Positions 33,873 through 43,972 of a stretch of 64,000 nt of DNA are shown here, piece after piece (positions within the stretch are counted from its first letter, which is position 1; the number at the start of each line of letters is the position of its first letter). The notes under the pieces were generated by a model. The model saw nothing but the letters and a program-made list of their open reading frames with translations, had not been told where the DNA came from and did no database searches. Source of the DNA: Isoetes taiwanensis (lineage: Eukaryota; Streptophyta; Lycopodiopsida; Isoetales; Isoetaceae); NCBI GenBank assembly GCA_021234155.1, contig JAJEKV010000010.1, positions 6,610,871 through 6,674,870 on the forward strand, in the 5' to 3' direction. Made by a program: the position numbers and the translations under genes.

Positions 33873-34843
33873 TTACAAGCGGCTCGCGGTCATGTCCACA
33901 TTGACAGTACACCACGTCCTAAGGAACACGAAGGTGATCCCATCATCGGTAACCGTTGTTAACTTCACGATGCATCTACCCCTCTCTTGGTTCTCGTGAA
34001 TCAAGTCTTCAAGCTTACCGGGGGCGGGGTTGATAGCATCGTTGATGGTGCGACCTTGAGATTCGGCGATGAAATCCGGATAATGCTTCTCAAGATCTGT
34101 TTGCATCACCCACGGCATCCTCCAATCGGCAAGTGTTTCCACTTGACCAAGTATTGTAGCATTTGAGTCCTCCTGGTCTGTTTATAAGCTCGATCAAGAA
34201 GAGTTTCAGGTACTATCTCTAGCTGCTCCTCTGTCATTTCCAGGAGAGTTGGGGTTTCCAAAACCTCCTCTGGATCAGGGATATGCTGCTTAAGAAGACT
34301 CACATGAAAAACCTTGTGGATCTTTAAGCGGGGTGGCAAGTCCAAAGATATGCTTGCTCCCAATCGTTCGATGATTTTGAGCGGTCCAGCCCATCCGGTG
34401 CCAACTTCTTGCAATTACCAATCTTAAGCTTGGCTTGTTTTACCTTAATCTTAAGCCAAACCGATTCACCCACCTGGAAGACTCGTGGGGTCCTGTGCTT
34501 ATCTGCTACACTCTTTTGACGACTGCGTGCAGCTAGCAAGTAAGTACGTACCTCGTCGACCAAAACTTGCATCTCCAGGAGGAGTTGTTGAGAAACCTCC
34601 ACTTTCGACACGGGGTTGTGCCATGTGTCAGGAGTAAGGCATTGATAACCATAATTTATCATGAAAGGAGACATTCTGGAAGACTCCTGTTTCATACTGT
34701 TATAGGCAAATTCTACTAGATAAATATAGTCAGCCCATTGGGATTGCTTACTCCACACATAACTTCGCAGCATATCCTCTATGATACGGTTGGTACGCTC
34801 TGTCTGACCATCTGTCTGAGGATGATATGCGGTACTCATAGCA
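33873..34843 (-). pseudogene. element 2 integrase C-terminal half and chromodomain-like end (frameshifted)
   Basis: The frame at 34839 begins [19 protein letters not shown], the catalytic-core E region of integrase. It continues through [20 protein letters not shown] and [17 protein letters not shown] second frame (34414) gives [19 protein letters not shown] and [12 protein letters not shown]; a third (34142) gives DLEKHYPDFIAESQG. The integrase N-terminus and first catalytic Asp residues are absent: a deletion joins RNase H directly to the integrase E region near 34843. The KWKH motif belongs to a chromodomain-type terminus. Confidence 0.8.
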
Positions 34844-35708
34844 AGCTTGGTCGGTTAAATAACGGAGACTCTGATGATCCGTATCTAACTGAAATCTTCT
34901 ACCAAGAAGGTAGTGTCTCCAAATACGCAGAGCGCGGACAACTGCCAACAATTCCTGGTCATGGGTAGGGTATCGCTGTTCCGTGTCGTTCATCTTCTTT
35001 GAATCATATGCAATAACTCTCCCTTCCTGCATTAGGACTCCACCGGTAGCAATCTTACTAGCATCGGTTGCCACTAGCTTATCCTTTTCAGGATCAGGCA
35101 ATGTGAGGACTGGTGTAGACGTTAAAGCATCCTTAAGCTTCTGAAACCCGACCTGGACTTTTGCTTTCCAATGTTCCATCCAATCCTTCACCTTCACGTG
35201 TTTTGTGAGATCAGTAAGAGGTGCGGCAATCGTTGCAAAATCCTTAACAAATTTCCGATAATATCCTGCTAGTCCCAAGAAACTTCGGACCTCCGAGACA
35301 TTACCCGGAATAGGCCAATCTCTTACTGCTTCTATCTTTGCGGGATCCGTAGCAATTCCCTCTGCTGAAATAATATGTCCCAGGTAATCCACCTTGGGAG
35401 TGGCAAACTTGCACTTGGAGAACTTGGCAAAAAGCTGATGACGTCTGAGCTTTTGTAGGGCCAACCTAAGATGTTGTTCATGCTCCTTCAAAGTTTTACT
35501 ATAGATGAGGATGTCGTCAAAGAAAATAACAACAAAGTCATCTAAGTATTGGCGGAAGATATCATTCATCAACCGCATGAAAGTTGCAGGAGCATTAGTT
35601 AACCCAAAAGGCATAACGGTAAACTCATAATGCCCATATCTCGTATGCGAAAAAGCAGTTTATGGATGTCCTCCTCCTTTATTCTTATCGATGGTAGCCG
35701 GGCGTAAA
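34844..35708 (-). pseudogene. element 2 reverse transcriptase C-terminal part and RNase H
   Basis: From [18 protein letters not shown] the frame holds FFDDILIYS (RT catalytic DD), [19 protein letters not shown], the connection region, and RNase H motifs [31 protein letters not shown] and [11 protein letters not shown]. It then runs into the deletion junction. The reading is interrupted from the upstream gag-RT frame near 35640-35709. Confidence 0.85.
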
Positions 35709-37718
35709 TCAATCTTTGAGAAATATTTGGCCCCTTGCAACCGGGTCCATTAGATCATCTGCCCTAGGCAAAGCATATCGATTCTTGATGGTATGCTTAT
35801 TGAGCTGCCTATAATCAATGCACATCCTTAAGGAGCCATCCTTTTTCTTAACAAAAAGGATAGGGGCACCAAAAGGCGAAACACTAGGCCGAATGAAACC
35901 TAGGTTTAGGAGCTCCTGAAGTTGCTTCTTAAGCTCTGCCAACTCTGGGGGACTCATACGGTACGGGGCCTTACTAGTAGGCTTAGTACCTGGTTCTAGA
36001 GCGATCTCACATTCGACCCCTCTGAAAGGAGGAAGCTTCTGAATCTCATCTGGAAAAAGATCACTATATTCTCGGAGAAGGTTAGCAATCCCTTCCGGCA
36101 AGGTGTCAATTATCTGCTTCTGCTTAACATCCGACTCAATAGAGGCAAGTCTAATGATGCAAAGGAGCTTATCCTTGCGTATAGCTTTATCTAACTGCTT
36201 GAGGGACATAGACTGGATAATAGGGTTGAATGGTTCACCTTTTATAGTTACGCGAGCTCCGTTAGTGGCGTTGAAGGTAACCTCCCGTTTCTCGCAGTCT
36301 ATATTGGCCTTTGCAGCTGCCAAAAACTCCATCCCAACAATGAGATCATATTTGCCAATGTCCATTAGCTCGGCACCCAATGCAACTGGTGCACCTGGCA
36401 ACTGCATTTTAAAGTTAATGCGGCGGCCATGTGTGTGCCTGACCTTGCCACTGGCTAGCGTAACTGGCTTTGGTCGGGATCTCAACGTTTCAAGCTGCAA
36501 TACCTGGGCCATTCTAGGAGAAGCAAAATTATGTGTACTACCCGTATCCATCAAAATTATGAAAGGCTTACTGCCTACTTGGCCTATGGTAGAAATAACA
36601 GAAGGCTGGTTTTCAGCATTGCCAGTTTCAATGGCTGCAAGAATATGAGACGCACCGTGAATGTACTCGGGAGCTTCGTCCTCGACAGGTGGTGTGGACT
36701 CAAGGTCATCCCAATCAAGGTCGGCCATGGCCAGTTGGGCAGTCTGCGTGACATAAGGACAGTTCTGCATAAAGTGGCCGGGTCGCATACACCTGTAGCA
36801 TGCCTTATCTCGGCGGAGCTGTTCTCGAGCCTCTTTAGGAATAGACTGTAAAAGGTTCCGAACTTCCTTGCCGACATTATTCTGCTTATCAGGCGTGCTG
36901 AAGGTGACTCTCTTTTCGTGGCGGCCCTGAGGGTCCCGGACTGGGTGAACGGCCCTTGTAAGGGGTATGCGCATGAACTCATCAGTGTAGGCTTGTACTG
37001 ACATTCCCTTCTGCTCTAGCCTATAGAAGGTCTGGATCTGTTGGCATTTGTGCGCACGAGGCACATAATGCGACTTAAAGGCTTTGGCAAACTTTCTGAA
37101 GTTGCATCTGCTCCTATCCAAATGCTTGGCTCTAGCATAGCCCTTCCACCAAATACGGGCAGCTCCTGTAAGGTTTGTGGTGGCAACCTTTCCTGTATCC
37201 TTTTCAGTCATGCCATAGGATTTTCCAAATTCCTTCATCTCGTCGAGCCAGGATTCTGCATTCAGCCCCCCTCTAGATTTTCCATCAAATTGAGCCAATT
37301 TCCTATTCTTCCATATGCTAGTTATGGCTGTATCAACTGTCTTGCGGTACTCCTTATCTCGGCGCTTTGCATGGCCCCCGGATGATGCTGATGATGCAGA
37401 TGACACTGAAGTGGCAGACTTTGAAGAGGTGGCACTGTCTCTAGAGGAGCTCCGTCGGCGTTTAGAGTGGGACCTCTTTCGCACAGGTACAGGACTAGTT
37501 CGTGGTGGGGACGGCTGTTGTGTAGGTGGGCTAGGTGGTAACGGAGGTAACTCCGGTGCATCTTGTTGTACATGCTGTGGTGGGTTAGCATGCAAGACGT
37601 AGGCCTGTAATTCGCCTAACTGTCTTTTCATCAGCATCAATTCTTGTTCGGGTGTTAACCGACCGGCGTTTGAGGGTGTCTGCCAGGCGGCATTGCGTGC
37701 ACCGTCTATATTAAACAT
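35709..37718 (-). CDS. element 2 gag, protease and N-terminal RT (one frame)
   Basis: 669 codons. Residues about 1-120: Pro-rich then Ser/Arg-rich. About 150-260: gag capsid ([44 protein letters not shown]), with a deletion relative to element 1 just after FMR. About 325: an intact CCHC knuckle [14 protein letters not shown]. About 395: protease [12 protein letters not shown]. From about 560: RT start ([31 protein letters not shown]). The frame is lost near DDLMD. A gag-pol fusion in a single frame is usual for this lineage. Confidence 0.85.
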   Translation of the reverse strand: MFNIDGARNAAWQTPSNAGRLTPEQELMLMKRQLGELQAYVLHANPPQHVQQDAPELPPLPPSPPTQQPSPPRTSPVPVRKRSHSKRRRSSSRDSATSSKSATSVSSASSASSGGHAKRRDKEYRKTVDTAITSIWKNRKLAQFDGKSRGGLNAESWLDEMKEFGKSYGMTEKDTGKVATTNLTGAARIWWKGYARAKHLDRSRCNFRKFAKAFKSHYVPRAHKCQQIQTFYRLEQKGMSVQAYTDEFMRIPLTRAVHPVRDPQGRHEKRVTFSTPDKQNNVGKEVRNLLQSIPKEAREQLRRDKACYRCMRPGHFMQNCPYVTQTAQLAMADLDWDDLESTPPVEDEAPEYIHGASHILAAIETGNAENQPSVISTIGQVGSKPFIILMDTGSTHNFASPRMAQVLQLETLRSRPKPVTLASGKVRHTHGRRINFKMQLPGAPVALGAELMDIGKYDLIVGMEFLAAAKANIDCEKREVTFNATNGARVTIKGEPFNPIIQSMSLKQLDKAIRKDKLLCIIRLASIESDVKQKQIIDTLPEGIANLLREYSDLFPDEIQKLPPFRGVECEIALEPGTKPTSKAPYRMSPPELAELKKQLQELLNLGFIRPSVSPFGAPILFVKKKDGSLRMCIDYRQLNKHTIKNRYALPRADDLMDPVARGQIFLKD

Positions 37719-37970
37719 ACGATGATATAAGAAAGAGTACGATAACAGTAAGTGTTATAACAAAGTCATTCTGAGTAGTATCAAGTAACACAAAGTGAAC
37801 ACGAAAAAGGACGGAAGATTCAATTTACAGGCGAGATAACGGTTACATCAAAGAAGTTTATATGGAACACAGTTATAAACTTATAGTTATATAATACACA
37901 AAGAGGCCTGATACAAGCCATTTCCTAGCCATGGCGAAGCATAGAAACACACAAAACTGGAAATTGTGGC

Positions 37971-38431
37971 TTAAGGGTTTGCGTAGGGATACATGACGGC
38001 ATAGCGCACACTCTCACGCACAGCTCTGACGAGCTTGTAGCGTGCCCAAGCCTGGATAATAACGGGTTGATAATCCCAAGTGGGGCTAATAATCAGGAGG
38101 TTGAAGAGCCTTCGTAGTGCGTAGAAGATTTGCCAGAGATGATCATTAACATCATCAAAAGCTTGATGTGGGGTCATATTCCAATAATCCCAAGTACGGG
38201 AAAGAGTCCATCTCAGATCATCGTAAGCACGTTCTCGAAGAAGAGTAACTACTTCCATGCCCTTGTCAGGATCATAAGGTTGTTCCGGGACCCTAAGCTC
38301 CCCTATGTCATCGTCAACTTCCCGTTCAGGATACTCGTTGTACCGTTCCCCATAATCCTGTTCAGGAGGTCCCTGTTCATCCATTCTTATCAGATCGGTG
38401 ATCCTGTCCTGGTATTCCTCAAGTGTTTCTT
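37971..38431 (-). CDS. element 2 ORF3, unknown, Trp/Tyr-rich
   Basis: Open from a likely splice acceptor (GTCTTGCAG| at about 38432) to the stop at 37971, about 152 codons. The acidic start (LEEYQDRITDLIRMDEQG) is followed by LRWTLSRTWDYWNMTPHQA and FYALRRLFNLLIISPTWDYQ. The frame extends upstream to 38651, but that part is hydrophobic and probably intron. No homologue is visible in elements 1 or 3, where only about 170 bp separate ORF2 from gag. The domain is unknown. It could be a 5' exon of gag or a third accessory gene. Confidence 0.5.
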
Positions 38432-38683
38432 CTGCAAGACGACAGGAATAATTATATATACATTGAAAAACAATTTCCTTCCACTGGAGCTTTAAGGAAA
38501 AATACTTAATCATTGAAAGGAGAAACAATGAAGTGGCTTTCAACAGTGCAAAAAAAAACATAAGAAGATATCCTGAATATATATAAAATTGAAAACAGTA
38601 CATAGATTTTGGTGTTGGCCCACTAGAGGTAATGCCAATCAAAATTAACAAAATTCCATACGATGACCCAATGAAACCTAAAA

Positions 38684-40093
38684 CTAAGAGGTCGATCCGT
38701 CAACATCCTGTGTTTGAGTATCAAACTGGGGCTCTGGTCGATGCTGTAGGAGTAACACGCTAGGATTAACTGATGAGGCAGCTGATGAAGCTATTTCTGG
38801 AGGAACATTTGTAGCCAATGGCGCCGCAACCAGCAGACTCATGTTCATCCAAGAACCAATCTCATGGTCAAACACTGCAATGGCAAGATCACGGTTCACT
38901 AAGATGATCTGCTCAAGGTTAGGAGCTAATTTCTTGTGGCCCGCTGTGGTGGAAAGTGCCCTCAATGACCATACAGCCGCCTCTGCTTCAGGGGCAATTG
39001 CCTTAGCAAAGAAGAGAACCTGTCTGCTTGTGAAAGCCGACAGGAAGAATCGAGTAATATGGCATTTCAACCCCTGAACCATCGGATGGGTTGAAGAGGC
39101 CAACTCGGACTCCAAGTTTCGGGGCAGCTCCTCCTCCATGGCAAAATCCTTCTCTTCCTGAGCATACTGACTCTCATCACATAAATCCTCCATGGTTGGG
39201 TCGTCCTCCAGCTTGACGACGACGTCGTTGATGTTGGGCACGTGTGGCCCCGTAGCCTGGAAAGCCGATTCAGGAACTGAAGATGGGGTACTCTGAATCA
39301 TTAACTGGCGCAAGGACAAGAGGGTGCTGATAGGCTCAACATCAAGAGGTTGATAGTTGAGCAGCTGATGTATCTCTGGCGCATAATTAGGGCGAGAGTA
39401 ATCAATGAAATCATGCTGACCCTGACAATATTCGGCCAGCTCATAAAGAAGGTGAGCGGTCCTCTGCTTACCCTTATTTGCGATATGCTGATAGGCCCAT
39501 TGAATGTCGCTCAGCAGCAAGTAATCCTGATCCCCAACCTTAATGGTAGCAAGTGAACTCAATCCCACAAGTGCTTGGCCCTTACTACGAGGCAAAGGCC
39601 TCTCTTTAGCTAACTCCTTCCATCGTACGAAATCAGCAAAGTTTATCTGCTCGTCCTCCTCTGAATCTGGAGGAAGTGGGGCCTTAGCTTGCTCTAAAGC
39701 GGTGTCAGTACCATCTACATACCTGTCCATAATAAGAGCAAGGGCAAACTGGGCTTCAAAGTATAGCCCATTAGAGCCACAATCGATAATGGGAGCGTGC
39801 TTAGCGCGTCTGATGATGCCCTTGAGGATGTCATAGCTGTGGCGATCATCTCCCAACATATGCTCCACAATATCTCTGTGAAGATAAGGTTGGGGCGGTT
39901 CCCCAAAGAATTCCGCTTCAGGCAATATTTCCTGATCATAGAACTCTACAAAGGTCGCATAGTCAGGGTGGGCGCGCATATTGTCGATGAGGTCGACTGA
40001 ACTCTGCAGCATAGGATCCAAGAGAGGGTAAGGAACCTGGGGATCCCATTGCTCGCCTCCCATGTACCATGCTAAGCGGCCAGCGTAGTCCAT
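38684..40093 (-). CDS. element 2 ORF2, distant relative of the 508-aa ORF
   Basis: 469 codons from MDYAGRLAWYMGG at 40093; an in-frame upstream ATG at 40210 lies in leader-like sequence. It is similar in length, position and several blocks to ORF2 of elements 1 and 3: GLSSLATIKVGDQDYLLLSD versus LGITSLAPIIINGEEYLLLSD, and HKKLAPNLEQIILVNRDLAI versus HARIAPNVDYAVLVKREMAL. It has acidic stretches in the middle. No recognised domain. The frame is intact while pol is broken. A TTAAATA box lies about 70 bp upstream of the ATG. Confidence 0.7.
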   Translation of the reverse strand: MDYAGRLAWYMGGEQWDPQVPYPLLDPMLQSSVDLIDNMRAHPDYATFVEFYDQEILPEAEFFGEPPQPYLHRDIVEHMLGDDRHSYDILKGIIRRAKHAPIIDCGSNGLYFEAQFALALIMDRYVDGTDTALEQAKAPLPPDSEEDEQINFADFVRWKELAKERPLPRSKGQALVGLSSLATIKVGDQDYLLLSDIQWAYQHIANKGKQRTAHLLYELAEYCQGQHDFIDYSRPNYAPEIHQLLNYQPLDVEPISTLLSLRQLMIQSTPSSVPESAFQATGPHVPNINDVVVKLEDDPTMEDLCDESQYAQEEKDFAMEEELPRNLESELASSTHPMVQGLKCHITRFFLSAFTSRQVLFFAKAIAPEAEAAVWSLRALSTTAGHKKLAPNLEQIILVNRDLAIAVFDHEIGSWMNMSLLVAAPLATNVPPEIASSAASSVNPSVLLLQHRPEPQFDTQTQDVDGSTS

Positions 40094-40219
40094 CACTGCA
40101 GGTGGAAGATGGGAGGAAGAAGGAAACAGGAGTAAGAAATGATGGAACCCTAAAAATGAATCTGAGTATTTAACTTGCTGGGCACGGCGTTCGAGGCGCC
40201 AGCTCATCATCTCTTTTTT

Positions 40220-40363
40220 TTTCAGTTATTATTATTTTTTTATTTTTATTTTTTTTTTTAATTTCAGGAAAATTCACAATTCAAAATAAGAAGTCAAAAC
40301 AGTTTTGTATTTATATGTATATATATACCGATTTACATAGATACAAAATTGTGATGTACATAA
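40220..40363. other. AT-rich spacer between H3 ORF and ORF2 of element 2
   Basis: T- and A-runs, a possible 3' UTR or promoter of the flanking genes. The element 1 hairpins are not found here. Confidence 0.4.
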
Positions 40364-41716
40364 TTATGACCGTTCCCCACGGATCCGGCGTGCTAACTGT
40401 AGGTCTTTTGTCATGATGGTTACTCGCTTGGCATGGATGGCACATAGGTTTGCATCGCCAAAGAGGGCCACCAAGTAAGCCTCGGCCGCCTCCTGAAGTG
40501 CTAGAATGGCATGAGTTTGAAAACGAAGGTCCGTCTTAAATTCTTGGGCAATTTCTCGGACCAGACGCTGGAAAGGAAGTTTTCGTAACAGAAACTCAGT
40601 GGATTTCTGGTACTTCCTTATCTCTCGAAGTGCCACGGTACCAGGCTTGTAACGATGCCTCCTCCTAGGTTGGGGTGCAGCTCCGGGTAGAGTCTTCCCT
40701 GCTGTTCCAGGATGCCGGGCTTTACGGATGATATTATCCCGCCGGTTATCCCCTGCAGCCTTGGCGATTCCTCCCCGAGCTCTAAGCTGGTCCTTATACT
40801 GAGCACCAGATCTTTGGGGTGTTTTCTTTTGTCTTCGGCGAGGAATACGGACTTCTGCAGGTGGTGGCTCTTGCCGATGCCTTTCTTCCTCTTCCTTCCT
40901 CAGTCGCTCCATCACGGCTTCGGTTGCCTCTCTTGCTCTACGTTACGCCGTCTGCATTCTTTTCAGATTTTGCTCTTGTTCTACCTGCTGCTGATGGATA
41001 GTATCCTCACGAAGCTTGGCAGCCTCCTCCGTCAACTGTGTTGCCTTCTGTGCTTGCGCCCGGAGTGTGGCTTGCTCCTCTGCTTGCTTCTCTTTGGCTA
41101 TTCTGATCTCCGTTCTTCTTGTAAGCTCTATGAAGTAACGTGGGGGATTAGCTTGCATGTCTCGTTCAACAGCCCGCTGGAAGTGATCTGTGAAGTAGGA
41201 GGGTGATCCTGCTTCCCAAAGGATACGATTGGTCTCCTCTTCATATGAGAACGACGGAAGAGTATAGGCTCCCCCATCAAAAAGGCACATGCCGTTTCCT
41301 AGGTAGCGGTATCCTGAAGCCGGATCATCCAATGCCAACCACTGCAGATCCGCCTCTTGGGCCATTTGCAAACTGTTCTGGGCCTGCATTTGTAAGGCCT
41401 CCTCCTCTGTTTGTTCATCCCCTGCTGGCGGAAAGAACCGGGCATACTTCTGGACGCCATCTTCCTGTTCCACTACTATGCAGGTCTCCCGAATAGCGTT
41501 GAGCTTGAACACAAAGCGCTCATTATAGCAAAAGAGCGGGTATGGGATTCTGACCCCTTCGTAGAAGCGCTTCACGAAATACTCTAGTATTTCTTCAGTC
41601 TTCGCTTCGGCGTCTGGCGCTGGGTCTCGTTGTGGCAGCAATTCAGCCATTAAAAACTCTATAGGGGTTTTGGAATAGCGAGGCTTACGCGTATAAACTT
41701 GCTTGGGTGTCTCCAT
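40364..41716 (-). CDS. element 2 histone-H3-fold fusion ORF (one in-frame stop)
   Basis: From ATG 41716 the frame runs about 450 codons with a single TAA at 40943-40945. The 183 codons after it (ATG 40915) are open. The last about 95 residues are a histone H3 fold: [20 protein letters not shown] (alpha-N), [16 protein letters not shown] (alpha-1), [20 protein letters not shown] (alpha-2), [16 protein letters not shown] (loop 2, alpha-3), ending RRIRGERS. Loop 1 has the length of ordinary H3, not CENP-A. Preceding it are a Glu/Gln/Arg-rich coiled-coil segment and a basic stretch. The N-terminus [15 protein letters not shown] resembles the element 1 start ([14 protein letters not shown]). The 41716-40946 part has no known domain. 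The ORF lies between PBS and ORF2. Confidence 0.9.
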
Positions 41717-41941
41717 CCTTATAGAGTAGGCGCTAGGTGGGCGCTGGGCAGGCGCTTGGGGGAGAAAGGTAAGGGCGAGGTTTGGCTATGGCAGAGGGAA
41801 GCTTCTAGTTCCGGCGGCTATGGCGGCCAGGCGGAGCTCAAAAGGGCGCTAGGTGTTTACGAAAAGTGAAAGAAAAAGTCACTTTTAAAATTTTAACCCT
41901 AAAAACTTTTTATGGAAAAAAAATGACGGGGCGCGCTTTTC

Positions 41942-42017
41942 GAGGTGGCGGGCACCCCCTACCTCGACGTCGCTACGGGCGCCAGCGGCGTCCGGGTACC
42001 CCCTGCCCGCCACTTAG

Positions 42018-42050
<33 letters not shown>

Positions 42051-42131
42051 AGGTGGCGGGCACCCCCTACCCCGAGGTCTCTACGGGCGCCAGCGACACC
42101 CGGGTACCCCCTGCCCGCCACTTAGGGTTAG
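41942..42131. repeat. duplicated 80-bp GC-rich unit separated by T30
   Basis: GAGGTGGCGGGCACCCCCTA ... CCCTGCCCGCCACTTAGGGT occurs at 41942-42020 and 42050-42128, with exactly 30 T (42020-42049) between. Each unit is itself partly palindromic (GTGGCGGGC / GCCCGCCAC). It lies in the 5' leader of element 2. Confidence 0.85.
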
Positions 42132-42300
42132 GGTTGGGTACCGGGTACACCCCTTCTATTTACAATTAGACCACGCTAAAGCAAGCATGACGGCATCCAT
42201 TACACCACCCAAGAACTCATACTACTCCAAAATCCTCACTCTCTAGCTAACGATCTATCGAGTTAGTATGTGGCCAGTGCAATAGTTTGGCTTCCCAAAA

Positions 42301-42316
42301 CCATGCTCTGATACCA
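42301..42316 (-). promoter_or_regulatory. primer binding site (initiator Met-tRNA) of element 2
   Basis: Minus strand TGGTATCAGAGCATGG, complementary to the 3' end of plant initiator Met-tRNA, adjacent to the 5' LTR. Confidence 0.95.
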
Positions 42317-42319
42317 CCG

Positions 42320-43970
42320 TGGACGCCCACGAACATATACGACCCTCTGGCCGTTACACATCTGGGACTTTCCCCTCCCATGGCGACCAACTTCGCCATG
42401 AGCGTGGCTCCTCCGCCTATTTCGCCCATCTATAATACGATGCCCTAAGAAGGACAAGGGTCATTCGCCCACGCCTTCAATGGGGCTCCTACGTCGCGAA
42501 GCGTGAATACAAGGGTTAGCACACAGCATAAATCACATATAAATAACCACCACGAAGGGTGGCATATCCATCCAAATACCAACGGCAAAGAATATGCATC
42601 TAAACCTAAGAAAACACCCCAAACCCATGGTTCTACCCCGGTTCAGACTCGAGTGAGGATCGACTGACGGCTAGGCCTCAAGAGATCAGCAGATTGAATC
42701 TTGACATGGCGTTGGCGGCATAGAACATTGGCTAGGGTTGTCCACTCCATCCGCCCCTCACATTGCACACTTTGCGGATGGGTCAATTCACGCTATGGCG
42801 TCGCTATAGCCTTCCGGAGACGCAGGCTCGAGGCATCACCCTGCTGAGCCCACTCCAGGGTTCATGAAGCCCCGGTCCGATGAGGCAGGTCAGGGAAGCG
42901 TCCCCTCCCAGAATCACAGTGGCTCCATGGGCGAGCTAGAGAATACGTGCCGCATCGGCCCCCCATCCGCATGCAGACTTACTCACCCTAAATCTACTCA
43001 AAGTGCAAGGTGCCCCATACGGGTCACACCTTCCCACCCAGGGAGTGTCAGACCCATACCCGGCCCTCTACGTGACCGGCTATCAGGTCTAGCTCGCTAT
43101 AGGAGTCCCAGGAGCCTTTTATGTTCGTGCAAGACCCCACCTCCACTTCACCACTGTGTTCCTTGTCTGGTGCTAAGCCAGTACCATAGCATCTATGACC
43201 CGGTGGGCTCTTGTGCACAGGCCGCAACTAGTGGGATGCTACAGGGGTCTATCTAGGAGCATACTACAATACATGGCTCAGAGGTCTCTACCCCCCGTAA
43301 CCCCCCATTCCAGAAGTAATACCATGCAAAGAACTATCAATCCATCCTTAACAAACATAATCAGTATCAGAAATAAGAAGAACTCACCTTTACAATCAAG
43401 GGTTAGTCCTATAAGTAAAACAATGAGATAATAGAGAAGCAAACACAACCCGTGCCCAACAGGGGCGCTGCCCTAGAATTCACAACTATATTAGCCACCC
43501 ACCTGAATTCTGGCTGGATCCATTACCAATTGGTGCTTCCATCTCCTAGGTCTTGGTGGTTCAGCTTCAGCTACACAGGTAAAAAGTTCTTGGTCTGGTG
43601 GCGCTCAGCGTGACAGGGTTTGGCGCTCAGCTCCTGCTCCTTCTTGGACGAATTTTGGGAGTCAATTAGCAATAGGGATCAGGTTGACAGCCCAATTTGG
43701 AAGTCCCCATGTTGGCCAATCGAATTAGGCCAGGTGGCGCCTTCCCAAAGCATTTATTGGCCTAATTATCCCATTTAATATTAATCCCTAGATTATAGGT
43801 TATTATCTTTAATGATTAAATTAGCATAGCTAATTTAATCCCTTTTAAGTCAACCCCCTAGGTTACAATACCCCATGGTGGCGTACCTTTATCGGGTGAC
43901 GTGTCAGTATATTTATAGGTGTACCGTATAAATACGTTACGTATACCGTATAAATACGTGGAACGTCACA
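42320..43970 (-). repeat. 5' LTR of element 2
   Basis: 1651 bp. The plus-strand left end reads TGGACGCCCACGAACATATA, diverged from TGTGACGCTCC of the other copy. The right end is GGAACGTCACA. It is otherwise nearly identical to 31684-33337. Confidence 0.9.
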
Positions 43971-43972
43971 TT

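Larger units (their letters stand above)
31684..43970 (-). mobile_element. Ty3/gypsy element 2, full-length with H3-like gene
   Basis: 12.3 kb with LTRs at 42320-43970 (5') and 31684-33337 (3'), a Met-tRNA PBS and a PPT. Gene order: histone-H3-fold ORF, ORF2, small ORF3, gag-PR-RT-RNase H, partial integrase, chromodomain-like end. The flanks are TTTGT at 31679-31683 and TTTGT at 43971-43975, a 5-bp target duplication. The second TTTGT overlaps the first bases of the element 1 LTR, so element 2 inserted at the edge of element 1. The two LTRs are nearly identical over long stretches, suggesting a recent insertion, though pol is damaged. Confidence 0.85.

Noticed and set aside
41716-41733. CTCTATAAGG as a TATA box for the element 2 H3-like ORF
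   Set aside because: It touches the ATG and leaves no room for a transcription start.
42120-42135. Telomere-like TTAGGGTTAGGGTT
   Set aside because: Only two units and not the plant TTTAGGG type; it lies inside a retroelement leader.
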